64,000 nucleotides of DNA, taken from the NCBI RefSeq assembly GCF_015209965.1, contig NZ_MU158689.1:62001-126000 (forward strand). The letters are read 5' to 3'. The position numbers were made by a program, and so were the translations under genes. The DNA comes from Sphingobacterium pedocola. GTDB taxonomy: Bacteria; Bacteroidota; Bacteroidia; Sphingobacteriales; Sphingobacteriaceae. Below the pieces are notes generated by a model that saw only the letters and a program-made list of their open reading frames with translations, was not told where the DNA came from and ran no database searches. Shown here piece by piece: positions 42,490 through 52,452 of this stretch; the first letter of the stretch is position 1, and each line of letters starts with the position of its first letter.

Positions 42490-43227
42490 TTAAGGGAAAG
42501 AAATCTCGTTACCGTTCTCATCCAACAGTGGACCATTTGCAGCTTCATATGCGGCCAGTGCATTTCTCAGCGTCACGGGGAAGTTGATAAAACCGTCAAA
42601 CCCGATATTCTCGTAAGAGAAATCAGTTATACCCAGTACTTTAACCATGAATTTGTACTTTTCGGCGCTAAATTCTCCGAAATCCGCATCAAGAACATCC
42701 CAATAAGCAGGCCGGGTGTACATACTGGATACCTCTATCGTCAGATATCTAAAGTTTTCCTCCGTACCCTGATTAACGCTATTGGCAGGTGTCTGGCCTA
42801 AAGTACCCAGCGTAAAGTCCTTGGTTTCTGCCGGCTCCAACACGATTTTATAAACATTGCTTGCCATTCCAACAGAGTTGATCAGCACAAGAGGATAATT
42901 AAAGATGGAGACACCAGGCGGAATGGCCACTTCTTTTAGCTCAAAATCTATGCCCGCAGTTGCCGTTGTTCCTTCAGCTGTTTTTAGCAATACGGCACGT
43001 GGCCGATCGGACAACTTTCCGGTAATCCTCAGGGGTATATACAGGGTATCCCTTGTTTTTACGGTGCTCTGAAAAGCAAAAGAGTAACTTCTCGTCGCGG
43101 TGGTATGTAATTGTTGATAGGTGTAAGCAAAAAAGCTAACGCCGTCTTTTCCTTGATAAGTTTCTACCGCTTCTTTCTTACAAGAAAAAAGAGAGAAGAC
43201 CATCGTCGCATATAATACGTATTTCAT
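42490..43227 (-). CDS. DUF4843-type lipoprotein
   Basis: 245 residues if begun at the ATG at 43227, which gives MKYVLYATMVFSLFSCKKE, a proper lipoprotein leader (Cys17). ATGs at 43251 (overlapping the SusD stop) and further upstream are also in frame but would bury the leader. The mature part is beta-rich: GVSFFAYTYQQLH, YSFAFQSTVKTRDTLYIPLRITG, ATAGIDFELKEVAIPPG, then SVNQGTEENFRYLTIEVSS and AYWDVLDADFGEFSAEKYKFMVKVLG. This matches DUF4843, found between SusD and PKD-like genes. Function unknown; probably a surface component of the uptake complex. Confidence 0.82.
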   Translation of the reverse strand: MKYVLYATMVFSLFSCKKEAVETYQGKDGVSFFAYTYQQLHTTATRSYSFAFQSTVKTRDTLYIPLRITGKLSDRPRAVLLKTAEGTTATAGIDFELKEVAIPPGVSIFNYPLVLINSVGMASNVYKIVLEPAETKDFTLGTLGQTPANSVNQGTEENFRYLTIEVSSMYTRPAYWDVLDADFGEFSAEKYKFMVKVLGITDFSYENIGFDGFINFPVTLRNALAAYEAANGPLLDENGNEISFP

Positions 43228-43240
43228 AATACGAGTGTGA

Positions 43241-44674
43241 TTAATTTCCATAATTCGGATTAAATTGAAGTTCAGCATCTGGGATTGGTAGCACATACTG
43301 CTCTGGCGCCATGTCGACATTACGGAACTGCATTCTCAGTGTTTTAGTACGTTTGTAGTAAAAGAACAATTGACCTTCCGCATAAAATTCCTTCTGATAC
43401 TCCTTGGTGATGGCTGCTGTAAGTGCGGTAGCTGTAATGTCTGTTGCCAGATTAGAAAGCCCCCTGTTTTGGCGCACCGTATTTAAATATTCGACACCCA
43501 TGGCAGGCGTCTCTGCAGTTTCAGCCAGGATGTAATACATTTCGGCAAGGCGGATACCAGGTACATACTGATCCAGTAAATTGTCGGTAATTGTGGTTGT
43601 AGCGGTTGAGGCCTGCCAAAACTTAGAAGGGAACAAACTTCCGCCATCCTGTTCAAGGCGGTATAGGTACCTGAAGTCTGTCCCGCCGCCTGATGTGGTT
43701 TCATACAGTGTATTAAAATTAGCCGTGGTACGGGTAAGAGTTTGTCCCACAGCTCCCCTAAATCTAAAATAACGTTGTACGGTCGGCAATATATCCCTAA
43801 CCCTGATCATAAACACCTGTTCGTTGAAATATAAACGATCGCGTACCAACAACCCTGTGCTGACCGCTCCTGCGGCTGCCTGGGTCACAAAGGTGTATTT
43901 AGCAGAGTTGATCACTACATTTGCAGCCGCAGCAGCTCCGTCCATATCACCACTGTACAATTTGATTCTTGCTTCAAGTGCTTTTACGCCATAGTAGTTC
44001 AGCTTGTTCCTCCTGCTTCGTAAGTCACTGCTGACAATCGGATCAGCCTGCAACAGCAGATCTTCTGCTTGTTTCAGGTCAGCTAAAGCAAATTGGACTA
44101 CATCTGCAGTTGTAGATGGGATTTCTGCATTTTCATTGACTTCCTTTTTGTAAGGGATGGCTTTTAAATTAGCACCCGCCGTATATTCAGGACCAAACAT
44201 GCGCAATAGATCAAAATGTATAAATGCCCTTAAGGCCAAAGCCTCGCCGCGCAGCAGTGCATATGCATTATCGGTTAGCACAGACCGGCTTGTTTCTGTA
44301 TTTGCAATTATTTTATTTGCTGCGGCAATCGCACTGTAACTGGCAGACCAAATGGCATTTGTATACCCCGCTACTTCCGCTGAAGCAAAGTTCAGGACTT
44401 GTGTTTGTTGCAGTGCAACGTCGGCGTTGCTATTAAGTGTCGAATAATTTTGTGCCAAGGCAGAAACGAAACCCATAGAAAGGTTGTCGCCGTAAAGACT
44501 GTTACTGGCCAGCTGGCCGTACACGCCTGATAAAGCTTGCTGAAAACCAACTTCTGACGTAAACAGCTGTTCTTCAGATAAATTTGTTTTGGGCGCTACA
44601 TCCAAAAATTTCTTACAACTGGAAAACACCACAACTATTGACAGAATTCCTATTATTAATATTGTTCTTTTCAT
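43241..44674 (-). CDS. SusD/RagB-like lipoprotein
   Basis: 477 residues; lipobox FSSC with Cys20 and opening KKFLDVAPKTNLSEEQLF. The core includes GEALALRAFIHFDLLRMFGPEYT, GVKALEARIKLYSGDMDGAAAAANVVI and GIRLAEMYYILAETAETPAMGVEYLNTVRQNRGLSN, then QKEFYAEGQLFFYYKRTKTL and NPNYGN at the end. It is 25 bases downstream of the STN-type SusC at 48044 and is its binding partner. The ATG of a possible longer DUF4843 product overlaps its stop. Confidence 0.95.
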   Translation of the reverse strand: MKRTILIIGILSIVVVFSSCKKFLDVAPKTNLSEEQLFTSEVGFQQALSGVYGQLASNSLYGDNLSMGFVSALAQNYSTLNSNADVALQQTQVLNFASAEVAGYTNAIWSASYSAIAAANKIIANTETSRSVLTDNAYALLRGEALALRAFIHFDLLRMFGPEYTAGANLKAIPYKKEVNENAEIPSTTADVVQFALADLKQAEDLLLQADPIVSSDLRSRRNKLNYYGVKALEARIKLYSGDMDGAAAAANVVINSAKYTFVTQAAAGAVSTGLLVRDRLYFNEQVFMIRVRDILPTVQRYFRFRGAVGQTLTRTTANFNTLYETTSGGGTDFRYLYRLEQDGGSLFPSKFWQASTATTTITDNLLDQYVPGIRLAEMYYILAETAETPAMGVEYLNTVRQNRGLSNLATDITATALTAAITKEYQKEFYAEGQLFFYYKRTKTLRMQFRNVDMAPEQYVLPIPDAELQFNPNYGN

Positions 44675-44699
44675 TGGGATATGAATTTGTCTTTTGAAT

Positions 44700-47600
44700 T
44701 TAAAATCTTGCGCTCAGACCAAATGTATATTCTCTGGCAAACGGGTTATCTGTACCACGTTCAATTTCAATGGTGCTGAAGTGGGCTAGGTTGTTCGTGG
44801 TTGCACTAACGGTAAGGTTTTGCAAACCCAATCTTTTAACAAATGGGGTTTTGAACTGATAGCTTAAATTAACGGAGCTGAGTTGAATGTTGTTGTCGCG
44901 CTGAACAAATCTTGAGGTAAGTTGTGTTGGCGTGGGCACACCACCAGTGATCCGTCTATACCGACTGACACTACCAGGTCCGGTCCAGCCTAGGTCATAT
45001 GCTCTTCGATCAACGTTGTTGCGCGCATCAACACTTTCCACACGGTTTAACAATGTACTGTTGTACAAATCAGCACCATAGTTGTAGTTGACGCTAAAGT
45101 TTAAGGCAAAACCTGCATATAGGAAATTTGAATTTACAGCTCCTGTCCACTTGGGGCGGCTATCACCAACATAGGTCTTATCATTAACGTCCCAGACAAA
45201 GGTTGGGGCACCATTTAATTTAAGATAAACCTCCTGACCGGTAACCGGATCAATACCCAACGACCTCACCGCATAAATAGCCGTTGTTGACCTGCCTTCA
45301 ATAAACTGTGCATTTTCAACAGTCTGATCGGCATTATTGGCATTCAATGCCGCATTGAAGGCTTTCAATTTCTCCGAAATTTGTTTTAACACCGATGTAT
45401 TAGTTGCTGCGTTCACAGAAACATTCCATTTTAAGCCTTTACGAGGTTGAGATAGTATGGTGTAACCCAAGTCGAACTGCAATCCCCTGTTCTGGATTTT
45501 ACCCAAATTTTCAGTATACGAAGGAAAGCCAGTACTAGGTGCCAGCGAAACTGTAGTGAGGGCATTCTGGGTGACTTCATTATAAAACTCCGCATTGAAC
45601 GTCAAACGGCTGTTAAAAAATGCCGAAGCAATACCAACATTCGACTTCAAGACTTGTTGCCAGCTCAAATTTGGGTTTCCTAGTCCACCCGGGAAAGCAC
45701 CCACTTCGCCAAAATAGCCTGTACTCGTGCCCAAATTATATCTGAATTGTGCTGCATAAGGATCCTGTACGGATGTACCGGTAGAACCGTAGCTGCCACG
45801 AAGCCTCAACAGGTTGATAGTTTCACTATCCCTCAGGAACTGTTCATTGTGGATGTTCCATCCTAAACCTGCAGACCAAAAATTACCAAATTTATTGTTT
45901 TCTCCATAAGCTGAAGAGCCATCTCTGGTATAGGTGAAATCTGTAAAATACCGGTTATCATAAGAGTAGTTGGCACTTCCGGTATATGAAAGATTGTTAA
46001 GTGTACTTTCGGTTCCTGTAGGCCTGCTGTTTAAATATTGCGCGGCAAACAGGATGTTATCTAAACGATCAAAAGGAAAACCTTGTGTAGAGACGGCATA
46101 GGAATTAAACTGTGTACTTGCGAGCCTGAATCCTGCGTAGACTGTAACACCGTGCATCCCGAAATTTTTGTTGTAATTTACCGATCCTGTTCCGTCCATG
46201 GTAAAGGAGGTACTGTTGTCGATGGAATAGGTACCCCGTGCACTTAAATCTGCGACCCCATTAAATCTGCTATCGAGAGCTGAATGGAAGTTGTCTATCG
46301 TCCCATTCACTTTTGTGATGCCCAGGCTGCCATTAAACCATAGGGATTTATTGGCATCGTAACGTACAGTGGTATTGTTCCTTAAATTAAAATTCTTATT
46401 CCTATTGTCAATGGTATTGTAGGTGATATCCATCAATGGATTTAATACAATAGAGCTACCTACACCGAAGCCCATATTAATGTTTTCCAGGTATTTGTTT
46501 ATATTACCATTTTCATCATAAGGTTTCCAGTAGGGATTCAAGTCTAGGTACTGACTGAATGAACCGTAAGGGGAATCGTTGGAATTAACCTGTGTTCCTA
46601 TGGTATTATTTTGGAAGGTCAATTTATTGGTTCTATAACTCAGCTTAAAACTTCCGGCATAATTTTTCCTGTCCTGTCCTTTCATTACGCCCTGTAACAT
46701 ATTTCCGCTAAAGCTTAGGTTAAAGGTCAGCGACTCGTCACCACCTCGTAAAGACAGGTTGGTTCTATTGTTGATCCCTGTTTGGACAGGAATAGATTTC
46801 CAGTCGGTGTTCACACCGCTGACTACCGCTTTGTACCTTTCCGCATTGATGAAATCACCTCTATAGCTATCCGTGAATCCTACACGTCGCTCAAAATCCA
46901 ATTTCTCTGCCGCATTCAGCATGTTATAAACAGACAGGTCGGGAGATGATAACGTAAAATTGTTGCTTAGCGAAATTTCTACTTTCCCTCTTGGTGGCAG
47001 GATCGTTGTAACAACCATCACACCATTACCTCCACGCGAACCGTACATCGCGGTAGCCGAAGCATCCTTTAACAAAGTGACGGTGGCAATTTGATTCATG
47101 TCTAAGTCTACAATAGCCTGTAGTGTAACCTGAAATCCGTCTAGAATAAACAAAGGCATATTGGGATTTCCAGCGAGTTCTGCCCCAAGGGTGGGATAAG
47201 ATGTTTGTCCACGCATGGTGACCTCGGGAAGCGCATTAATGTTCCCTCCGATTTTGTTGTCGGGAATAATTCTGAAGGATGGATCAAGGGCGGCAATACC
47301 GGCAAATATATTCACCGGATTTACAGCCTTAAGCTCAGCGGCAGTCATGGTTTTTGCTGCTCCTGTATAGGTACTAACCTTCTTATCGACCATGCCGGTA
47401 ATTACCATCTCATCCAGCTCGACCTGCTCCTTCGTCATATAAATGGTATAGTTAGAGTTGGCTGAGATGGGTACTTCCACGGTCTTATAACCTAAAAATT
47501 TGAATTCCAGCGATTCACCATCTGTAGAGATACTGATGGTGAATTTTCCGTTTCTATCAGTCTGGACAGCGGACTCCGTGCCTTTAATGGATACCGTGAC

Positions 47601-48044
47601 CCCCGGGATACCCAAACGGTCCTTGGCATCTCCCACAAAACCAGAAATGATTTCCTGATTAGCCAGCGTATTTACTTTGCTCGCCGGGGTGCCTGCTTTG
47701 ATGACCACCGTATTGTTGCGAATGACGAAATCCAGGTTCTGCCTAGCAAAAATCTGCGTAAGGACAACGGATAAATCAGCATCTTTAACGTTGATAGTTA
47801 CTGGAGCGGAATTTTTCAATAAATTGTCCGTATAAAAAAAGTTGTAACCTGTTTGTTGGTTCAGCTCTTTAAATACAGTTTTAAGTAAAGCATTCGACTT
47901 GGTTAAGGTCACCTTTTGGGCGAAGCTCGACGCATTTACCTGCATAAAGCATACTATTATTAGTACGGTAGTTAAGCGCATAGTAAGAAATAGTTTTAGG
48001 TACAGCCTTTTAGGCATACCAAATTTCCTTGAATTTTGATACAT
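44700..48044 (-). CDS. SusC/RagA TonB-dependent transporter with STN domain
   Basis: 1114 residues. After the signal region (LTTVLIIVCFMQVNASSFA) comes an STN domain at about 48-112 (LLKTVFKELNQQTGYNFFY; LSVVLTQIFARQNLDFVI). It is followed by a carboxypeptidase-like sandwich (ISGFVGDAKDRLGIPGVTVSIKG) and a plug starting LDEMVITGMVDKKVSTYTGAAKTM, the MVITG variant rather than VVVGYG. The plug contains KDASATAMYGSRGGNGVMVVTT, and the barrel ends FGLSARF. It is controlled by the FecR and sigma genes immediately upstream (48255-50143). This SusC branch typically occurs with DUF4843 and PKD-like lipoproteins, as here. Confidence 0.95.
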   Translation of the reverse strand: MYQNSRKFGMPKRLYLKLFLTMRLTTVLIIVCFMQVNASSFAQKVTLTKSNALLKTVFKELNQQTGYNFFYTDNLLKNSAPVTINVKDADLSVVLTQIFARQNLDFVIRNNTVVIKAGTPASKVNTLANQEIISGFVGDAKDRLGIPGVTVSIKGTESAVQTDRNGKFTISISTDGESLEFKFLGYKTVEVPISANSNYTIYMTKEQVELDEMVITGMVDKKVSTYTGAAKTMTAAELKAVNPVNIFAGIAALDPSFRIIPDNKIGGNINALPEVTMRGQTSYPTLGAELAGNPNMPLFILDGFQVTLQAIVDLDMNQIATVTLLKDASATAMYGSRGGNGVMVVTTILPPRGKVEISLSNNFTLSSPDLSVYNMLNAAEKLDFERRVGFTDSYRGDFINAERYKAVVSGVNTDWKSIPVQTGINNRTNLSLRGGDESLTFNLSFSGNMLQGVMKGQDRKNYAGSFKLSYRTNKLTFQNNTIGTQVNSNDSPYGSFSQYLDLNPYWKPYDENGNINKYLENINMGFGVGSSIVLNPLMDITYNTIDNRNKNFNLRNNTTVRYDANKSLWFNGSLGITKVNGTIDNFHSALDSRFNGVADLSARGTYSIDNSTSFTMDGTGSVNYNKNFGMHGVTVYAGFRLASTQFNSYAVSTQGFPFDRLDNILFAAQYLNSRPTGTESTLNNLSYTGSANYSYDNRYFTDFTYTRDGSSAYGENNKFGNFWSAGLGWNIHNEQFLRDSETINLLRLRGSYGSTGTSVQDPYAAQFRYNLGTSTGYFGEVGAFPGGLGNPNLSWQQVLKSNVGIASAFFNSRLTFNAEFYNEVTQNALTTVSLAPSTGFPSYTENLGKIQNRGLQFDLGYTILSQPRKGLKWNVSVNAATNTSVLKQISEKLKAFNAALNANNADQTVENAQFIEGRSTTAIYAVRSLGIDPVTGQEVYLKLNGAPTFVWDVNDKTYVGDSRPKWTGAVNSNFLYAGFALNFSVNYNYGADLYNSTLLNRVESVDARNNVDRRAYDLGWTGPGSVSRYRRITGGVPTPTQLTSRFVQRDNNIQLSSVNLSYQFKTPFVKRLGLQNLTVSATTNNLAHFSTIEIERGTDNPFAREYTFGLSARF

Positions 48045-48254
48045 TAGTTGTCAGTTTGGTTAAGCAGCCTCTTTTGCGTTGGACCGTAAGGAGGACTGCA
48101 GTTTAACGTTGATTTTTAATTGAATGTTCCAAACTTCTGCCAGGTCCTGATCGTAAGTCGGGGCCTGGTTTCGTTTCATTGCTCTTCAGCTAGTGTAGTT
48201 TTCTTTTCATCTGGTTGACTTTAAGGTTAGTATTAAGTTAATTCATATTTTAGA

Positions 48255-49448
48255 TTATTTTGATACATATACGGTTCGTCCTTTGATATCAAAATGTGCC
48301 TCTCCTGTTGATTCTACGATTTCAAGCACTTTTGAAAGATTATCAAACCTTGATACCTTGCCGCTGAATCGCTCCTTGGTTTTTTCGCCGATGTAGATGA
48401 CCTCAACATTATACCAACGCTCGATCATTTTCATGATGGCTTCAATGTGCTCACTTTCAACTACAAATTCGTTGTTTTTCCAGGCAACTGCCAGGTCCGC
48501 ATCTGTTTCAACAATCGCTATGTTACCACCAGATAGCTTGGCTTGTTGCCCAGGTTTTAATAGTTTGGAAGTGCCCAATGCAGATAATTTCACACTTCCT
48601 TCTAATAGGGTAGTTTTCTCTACTTCATCATCTGAATAACTGCTGATGTTAAAATTTGTGCCCAATACTTCTATTTCCTGCTTATTTGTTTTTACAATAA
48701 ATGGATGTCTTTTATCCTTTGCTACTTCAAAATATCCCTCGCCAATCAGTTTAACCACACGTTTTCCGTTTTGAAGCAGGGAGGCTGAATAGGTGAGGCT
48801 TGACGCGGCATTAAGATAAACACGAGAACCATCAGGCAAAGTCACCTGGTATGTTTCTCCACGAGCCGTCGACAAAGTGTTAACGGCATTGGGATCAGAT
48901 AACTTTTCATCAATTTGGTACATCAGTCTACCATCATCTGTTTTTGTAATGACGATTCCCGATTCTCGGGCTATTTCTCCTTTTGATACACTGGCTAAGC
49001 TAATCTTCTTGCCATTTGCCATAATAAGTGTAGCGCCATAGTCACCTGGATTAATCTCCTGTTCCTCAACTTTGACAATAGCTGGAGGATTTACTGATCT
49101 GTGATTGAAAAAGTAAATCCCTGTAGATATTAAGACCAACGATGCAGCAACAGTGGCAATTTTAAACCAGCGTTTAAGTGTTTTATTCTTACCATCCGGT
49201 ATAGTTGACGGTGTTTCTTGAATCTGAATGAACAAATCCCGGTCAACTTTTGCTAATACTTCGGCAATGGCAGGATTGGTTTCATAGCGCTCATCCTGAA
49301 CTTCTAAAATGTCGATGATGAGGTCTTTTAACCGATCCTTATCTTCGTCTTGTTCAAAATGATCCATCAAACGTTGTGTTTCTTCAAGACTACACAAGTT
49401 TTGGAGGTATTTATTAAATAGAATACGAAGTTGATCAGATGATTCCAC
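48255..49448 (-). CDS. FecR-family anti-sigma factor
   Basis: 397 residues, apparently with a GTG start at 49448. N-terminal sigma-binding region, a membrane helix at about 92-111 (WFKIATVAASLVLISTGIYFF), then the FecR domain (ETYQVTLPDGSRVYLNAASSLTYS; VVKLIGEGYFEVAKDKRHPFIV) and a C-terminal DUF4974 domain (IEAIMKMIERWYNVEVIYIGEK). It links periplasmic contact with the STN domain of SusC to the cytoplasmic ECF sigma factor encoded 95 bases upstream. The 210-base gap between this gene and SusC should contain the sigma-dependent promoter. Confidence 0.93.
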   Translation of the reverse strand: MESSDQLRILFNKYLQNLCSLEETQRLMDHFEQDEDKDRLKDLIIDILEVQDERYETNPAIAEVLAKVDRDLFIQIQETPSTIPDGKNKTLKRWFKIATVAASLVLISTGIYFFNHRSVNPPAIVKVEEQEINPGDYGATLIMANGKKISLASVSKGEIARESGIVITKTDDGRLMYQIDEKLSDPNAVNTLSTARGETYQVTLPDGSRVYLNAASSLTYSASLLQNGKRVVKLIGEGYFEVAKDKRHPFIVKTNKQEIEVLGTNFNISSYSDDEVEKTTLLEGSVKLSALGTSKLLKPGQQAKLSGGNIAIVETDADLAVAWKNNEFVVESEHIEAIMKMIERWYNVEVIYIGEKTKERFSGKVSRFDNLSKVLEIVESTGEAHFDIKGRTVYVSK

Positions 49449-49543
49449 GGCTCAATTTTTACAGCTAATACGGAGCTAAGTAAAAAAATCCTTAGCCTGT
49501 TAATAAAAAATTAACAATTAATTTTTATTAACAATAATCAGAA

Positions 49544-50143
49544 TCACAGGCCTTTGAATAAAACACCTAGAACTACAGAAATGGTAAGTGCAGAAGAATC
49601 TCTAAAATAGGTCCTTAGAAATCTGTTTGCTTGCAGCATATGACTGCTAATGGTTTTAACATTGATCCCCATAATCTCCTCCACCTCTTTATAAGATTTA
49701 CCTTCTAATTTACAAAGGGTAAAGACCATTTTACGCTGAGGGGGCATCAGGTTTATGGCCTCATGCAATTTTTGAGCATCTTCTTTAGTCAGCATATCCT
49801 CCTCAATATGAAGATAGAGTTCTGAACTCGAAGCGACTATTTTATTCAATAGACGTCTGTCTTTTGCTACTTTTCGAAAATAATCATGTACCAGGTTCTC
49901 CGCTATACGGAATAGATAAGATTTAAAAGATTTTTCGGGATCAATCTGCGTCCGCACCTCCCATATTTTGACAAAGAGTTCCTGCAGTATTTCTTTAACC
50001 AGATCGTCAGATTTCAGTAATTTAAACAAATTTCCTGCAATGCGAACTTTATAGTTATTGTATAGAATTTCAAACGCACGCTCATCACCGTTTTTCAATC
50101 GAAGCAGTAAAAACTTTTCATCAGTGTGATTATTGTTGACCAT
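49544..50143 (-). CDS. ECF sigma-70 factor (FecI/RpoE-like)
   Basis: 199 residues from the ATG at 50143 (the frame opens earlier, at 50167). Region 2: DERAFEILYNNYKVRI...LVKEILQELFVKIWEVR...YLFRIAENLVHDYFRK. Region 4: LMPPQRKMVFTLCKLEGKSYKEVEEIMGINVKTISSHMLQANRFLR. Pairs with the FecR gene just downstream. On the minus strand TATATTTG (50152-50159) is an exact -7 box only nine bases before the start codon, so transcription from it would give an essentially leaderless message, or the start is misjudged. Confidence 0.93.
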   Translation of the reverse strand: MVNNNHTDEKFLLLRLKNGDERAFEILYNNYKVRIAGNLFKLLKSDDLVKEILQELFVKIWEVRTQIDPEKSFKSYLFRIAENLVHDYFRKVAKDRRLLNKIVASSSELYLHIEEDMLTKEDAQKLHEAINLMPPQRKMVFTLCKLEGKSYKEVEEIMGINVKTISSHMLQANRFLRTYFRDSSALTISVVLGVLFKGL

Positions 50144-50441
50144 TCGTCCTACAAATATACAGTACAAAATTATGGTTTAAAAGCACGAAGGCAAGATATT
50201 TTGGCATCGCAAAAATGCATACCCACTAACGGCCACTCTCCGTGGCTGTAGAATTACAATATAGGCTATAAAATCCCTTTCCTTTTTACGTTCGGCTGCT
50301 GACCTTACAGTCCCAAGTGGGTATAGTTACCAAAAAGAATGTATTCATTAGATGATGGGTACATTTATCTCCACTTTAAAGTTGCAATTCCAAGGCAAGA
50401 CTGCCCACAACTGAGTCGCACAAAATATTCACGGATCTACA

Positions 50442-51293
50442 TTATATTTCAGTTATGAACTTCTCTTTACTTCCAAATACAATCGGTTCTAACATGTGCT
50501 GCAACTGTATAGTTAATGGACCAGGCTTGGAACCGTAGACTGTATCGTCAATGGATAAAATAGGGGTAATGTTTTTCGTCGTACTGCTAAGGAACGCTTC
50601 AGCAGCATTTTTCATGTCTTCTAGTGTAACATCTCCGATTTCAACATCTAAATATTTTTTTGCGATCTCGATAATATACTTCCTCGTAATACCAGCCAGC
50701 ACATCTTCGCCGGGCGTAAGCAGTTTGCCCGTCTTAGTAATTAGAAAAATATTAGCGCGTGGGCATTCGGAAAGTAACCCGTCTTGTGCATACAGCACTT
50801 CGTCGGCTCCAGCGGCCTTAGCTTTTTTTAGCCCATGGATACCGACCGCATAGTCTATTGATTTGACCGTTCCGAACGGCCGGTGATAGTTGTACGTAAT
50901 GAGCTTGATGCCCTGTTGTTCCTGCCGTATATTGCGTTGCAATGGCTGTTGTGTGATGATGAGGTTGGGGCTCGCAATACTATATCCATCTTTGCTATAA
51001 CCACCTGTTAGGAGTAATTTGATGCCAGATTCAGGGATTTTATTAGCTTCCATAAGGGTCCGTATCTGTATTCTTAGTTCTTCTCGGGTATAGTGGACAG
51101 GCAGATCCATTAATTTAGCTGAGTGAAAAAAGCGATCGAGATTATCTTCCAGAAAAACAGGTCGATTGGCTACTGTTTTGAAGTAATCAAAGATGCCGTA
51201 TCCTCTAACTATAGATAAGTCATCAATACCTAAGCGCGCTTCTTTTTCTGGAATAAGCTGCCCATTAATAATAACATGCAAGGATTGGATCAT
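50442..51293 (-). CDS. Class IV PLP-dependent aminotransferase
   Basis: 283 residues, the fold type IV length. K144 in GTVKSIDY is the expected Schiff-base lysine, and E176 in LLSECPRANIFLI the conserved glutamate that contacts the pyridine nitrogen. SSTTKNITPIL provides the cofactor phosphate-binding segment. The family contains branched-chain aminotransferase, D-amino-acid transaminase and 4-amino-4-deoxychorismate lyase. The IVRGYGIFDYFKT opening resembles the branched-chain/D-amino-acid group, but the specificity is undecided. The stop lies in otherwise empty DNA. The P1-family aminopeptidase gene ends 10 bases upstream of its start, so the two may be cotranscribed and both may deal with D- or beta-amino acids (inference). 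Confidence 0.85.
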   Translation of the reverse strand: MIQSLHVIINGQLIPEKEARLGIDDLSIVRGYGIFDYFKTVANRPVFLEDNLDRFFHSAKLMDLPVHYTREELRIQIRTLMEANKIPESGIKLLLTGGYSKDGYSIASPNLIITQQPLQRNIRQEQQGIKLITYNYHRPFGTVKSIDYAVGIHGLKKAKAAGADEVLYAQDGLLSECPRANIFLITKTGKLLTPGEDVLAGITRKYIIEIAKKYLDVEIGDVTLEDMKNAAEAFLSSTTKNITPILSIDDTVYGSKPGPLTIQLQHMLEPIVFGSKEKFITEI

Positions 51294-51303
51294 TTGAATT
51301 TAT

Positions 51304-52452
51304 TTAATTGGGTTGAGATAATGCATTGTACTTTTTTAAAATTGGTAGTACCTTATTTAGCGGCAGTGCCGGAATAGTTGCGCGGAAACCTTTAACGGTC
51401 TTTGCTGCAAATAATGAATTGATGATAGCCTCTTCTACGGCTTCGATAACTGCCATGAATAGCGGCGACATATAGTCGTTATGTAAAGACGGCTGATGTA
51501 GTATTGACGACGGTGTGTCGTATGCGACGCGTACCGAATCATGCGTCGAAAACGCAATGAAATACTCGCCACTGCCGTTGGACACTATACCACCGGTTTT
51601 TCCTAATCCAATAAATGCTCTTTTTGCCAGTCGCTCGAGATTTCGTTCGCTGAGCGGCGCATCTGTGGCAATCACGACCATACACGATCCATCTACATTA
51701 TTAAGCAATTTGTCGCGGAAAGAAAACTGCTGTAGTTCCCGACCTACTGGCGCTCCGTTGATCTGTAAAATACCGCCATAATTGGTTTGTACAAGCACGC
51801 CGACAGTATATCCGCCTAAAGACGGAGGTAACACGCGGGAAGCTGTGCCAATGCCCCCTTTGAAACCGAAACATACAGTTCCTGTCCCAGCGCCAACGTT
51901 GCCTTCCTGTACCGGACCTGAGGTCGCCGATTGTATGGCGCTCAGTACATTCTCTTTCGAGACGTGCATACTTCTGATATCGTTCAGTTCGCCATCGTTG
52001 GTCTCACCAACTATAGCGTTGACCGACCGTACTTGTTCATTGCCATGTTGCGAAAGTGTATACTCAACGACTGCTTCTATGGCTCTTCCGACATTAAGGG
52101 TATTGGTGAGTATGATAGGTGTTTCTATATTACCTAGTTCCTTTACCTGACTGAGGCCCGACAATTTCCCGAACCCGTTTCCGATGAAGATGCCTGCTGG
52201 TACTTTATGTTGGAAAATGTTGCCTCTATAGGGCAGAATGGCAGTAACGCCGGTATGTACAGAATCGCCCTCTTGTCGCGTAAGATGACCAACCTGAACA
52301 CCAGGTACATCGGTGATGGCATTCCATTTACCTGGAGACATTACGCCGATCTCAATGCCATAATCACGTGCTCTTTTTTCCGTTTTTAACTGCTGTGCGT
52401 ATGATGCAGCGGTAAGACACAAAAAGCAGGTAACAGATATTATTTTAATCAT
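51304..52452 (-). CDS. Secreted P1-family aminopeptidase (DmpA/BapA-like)
   Basis: 382 residues with a signal peptide ending near SYAQQ. The family layout is intact: ITDVPGVQVGH at the start, GVTAILPY, VNAIVGETNDGELND, GNVGAGTGTVCFGFKGGIGTASR, and DGSCMVVIATDAPLS. By analogy with DmpA the precursor cleaves itself between G255 and S256, and S256 becomes the N-terminal nucleophile of the small subunit. Relatives release D- or beta-amino acids from short peptides. The aminotransferase gene downstream could use the released amino acids. No promoter was recognised between it and 52915. Confidence 0.88.
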   Translation of the reverse strand: MIKIISVTCFLCLTAASYAQQLKTEKRARDYGIEIGVMSPGKWNAITDVPGVQVGHLTRQEGDSVHTGVTAILPYRGNIFQHKVPAGIFIGNGFGKLSGLSQVKELGNIETPIILTNTLNVGRAIEAVVEYTLSQHGNEQVRSVNAIVGETNDGELNDIRSMHVSKENVLSAIQSATSGPVQEGNVGAGTGTVCFGFKGGIGTASRVLPPSLGGYTVGVLVQTNYGGILQINGAPVGRELQQFSFRDKLLNNVDGSCMVVIATDAPLSERNLERLAKRAFIGLGKTGGIVSNGSGEYFIAFSTHDSVRVAYDTPSSILHQPSLHNDYMSPLFMAVIEAVEEAIINSLFAAKTVKGFRATIPALPLNKVLPILKKYNALSQPN

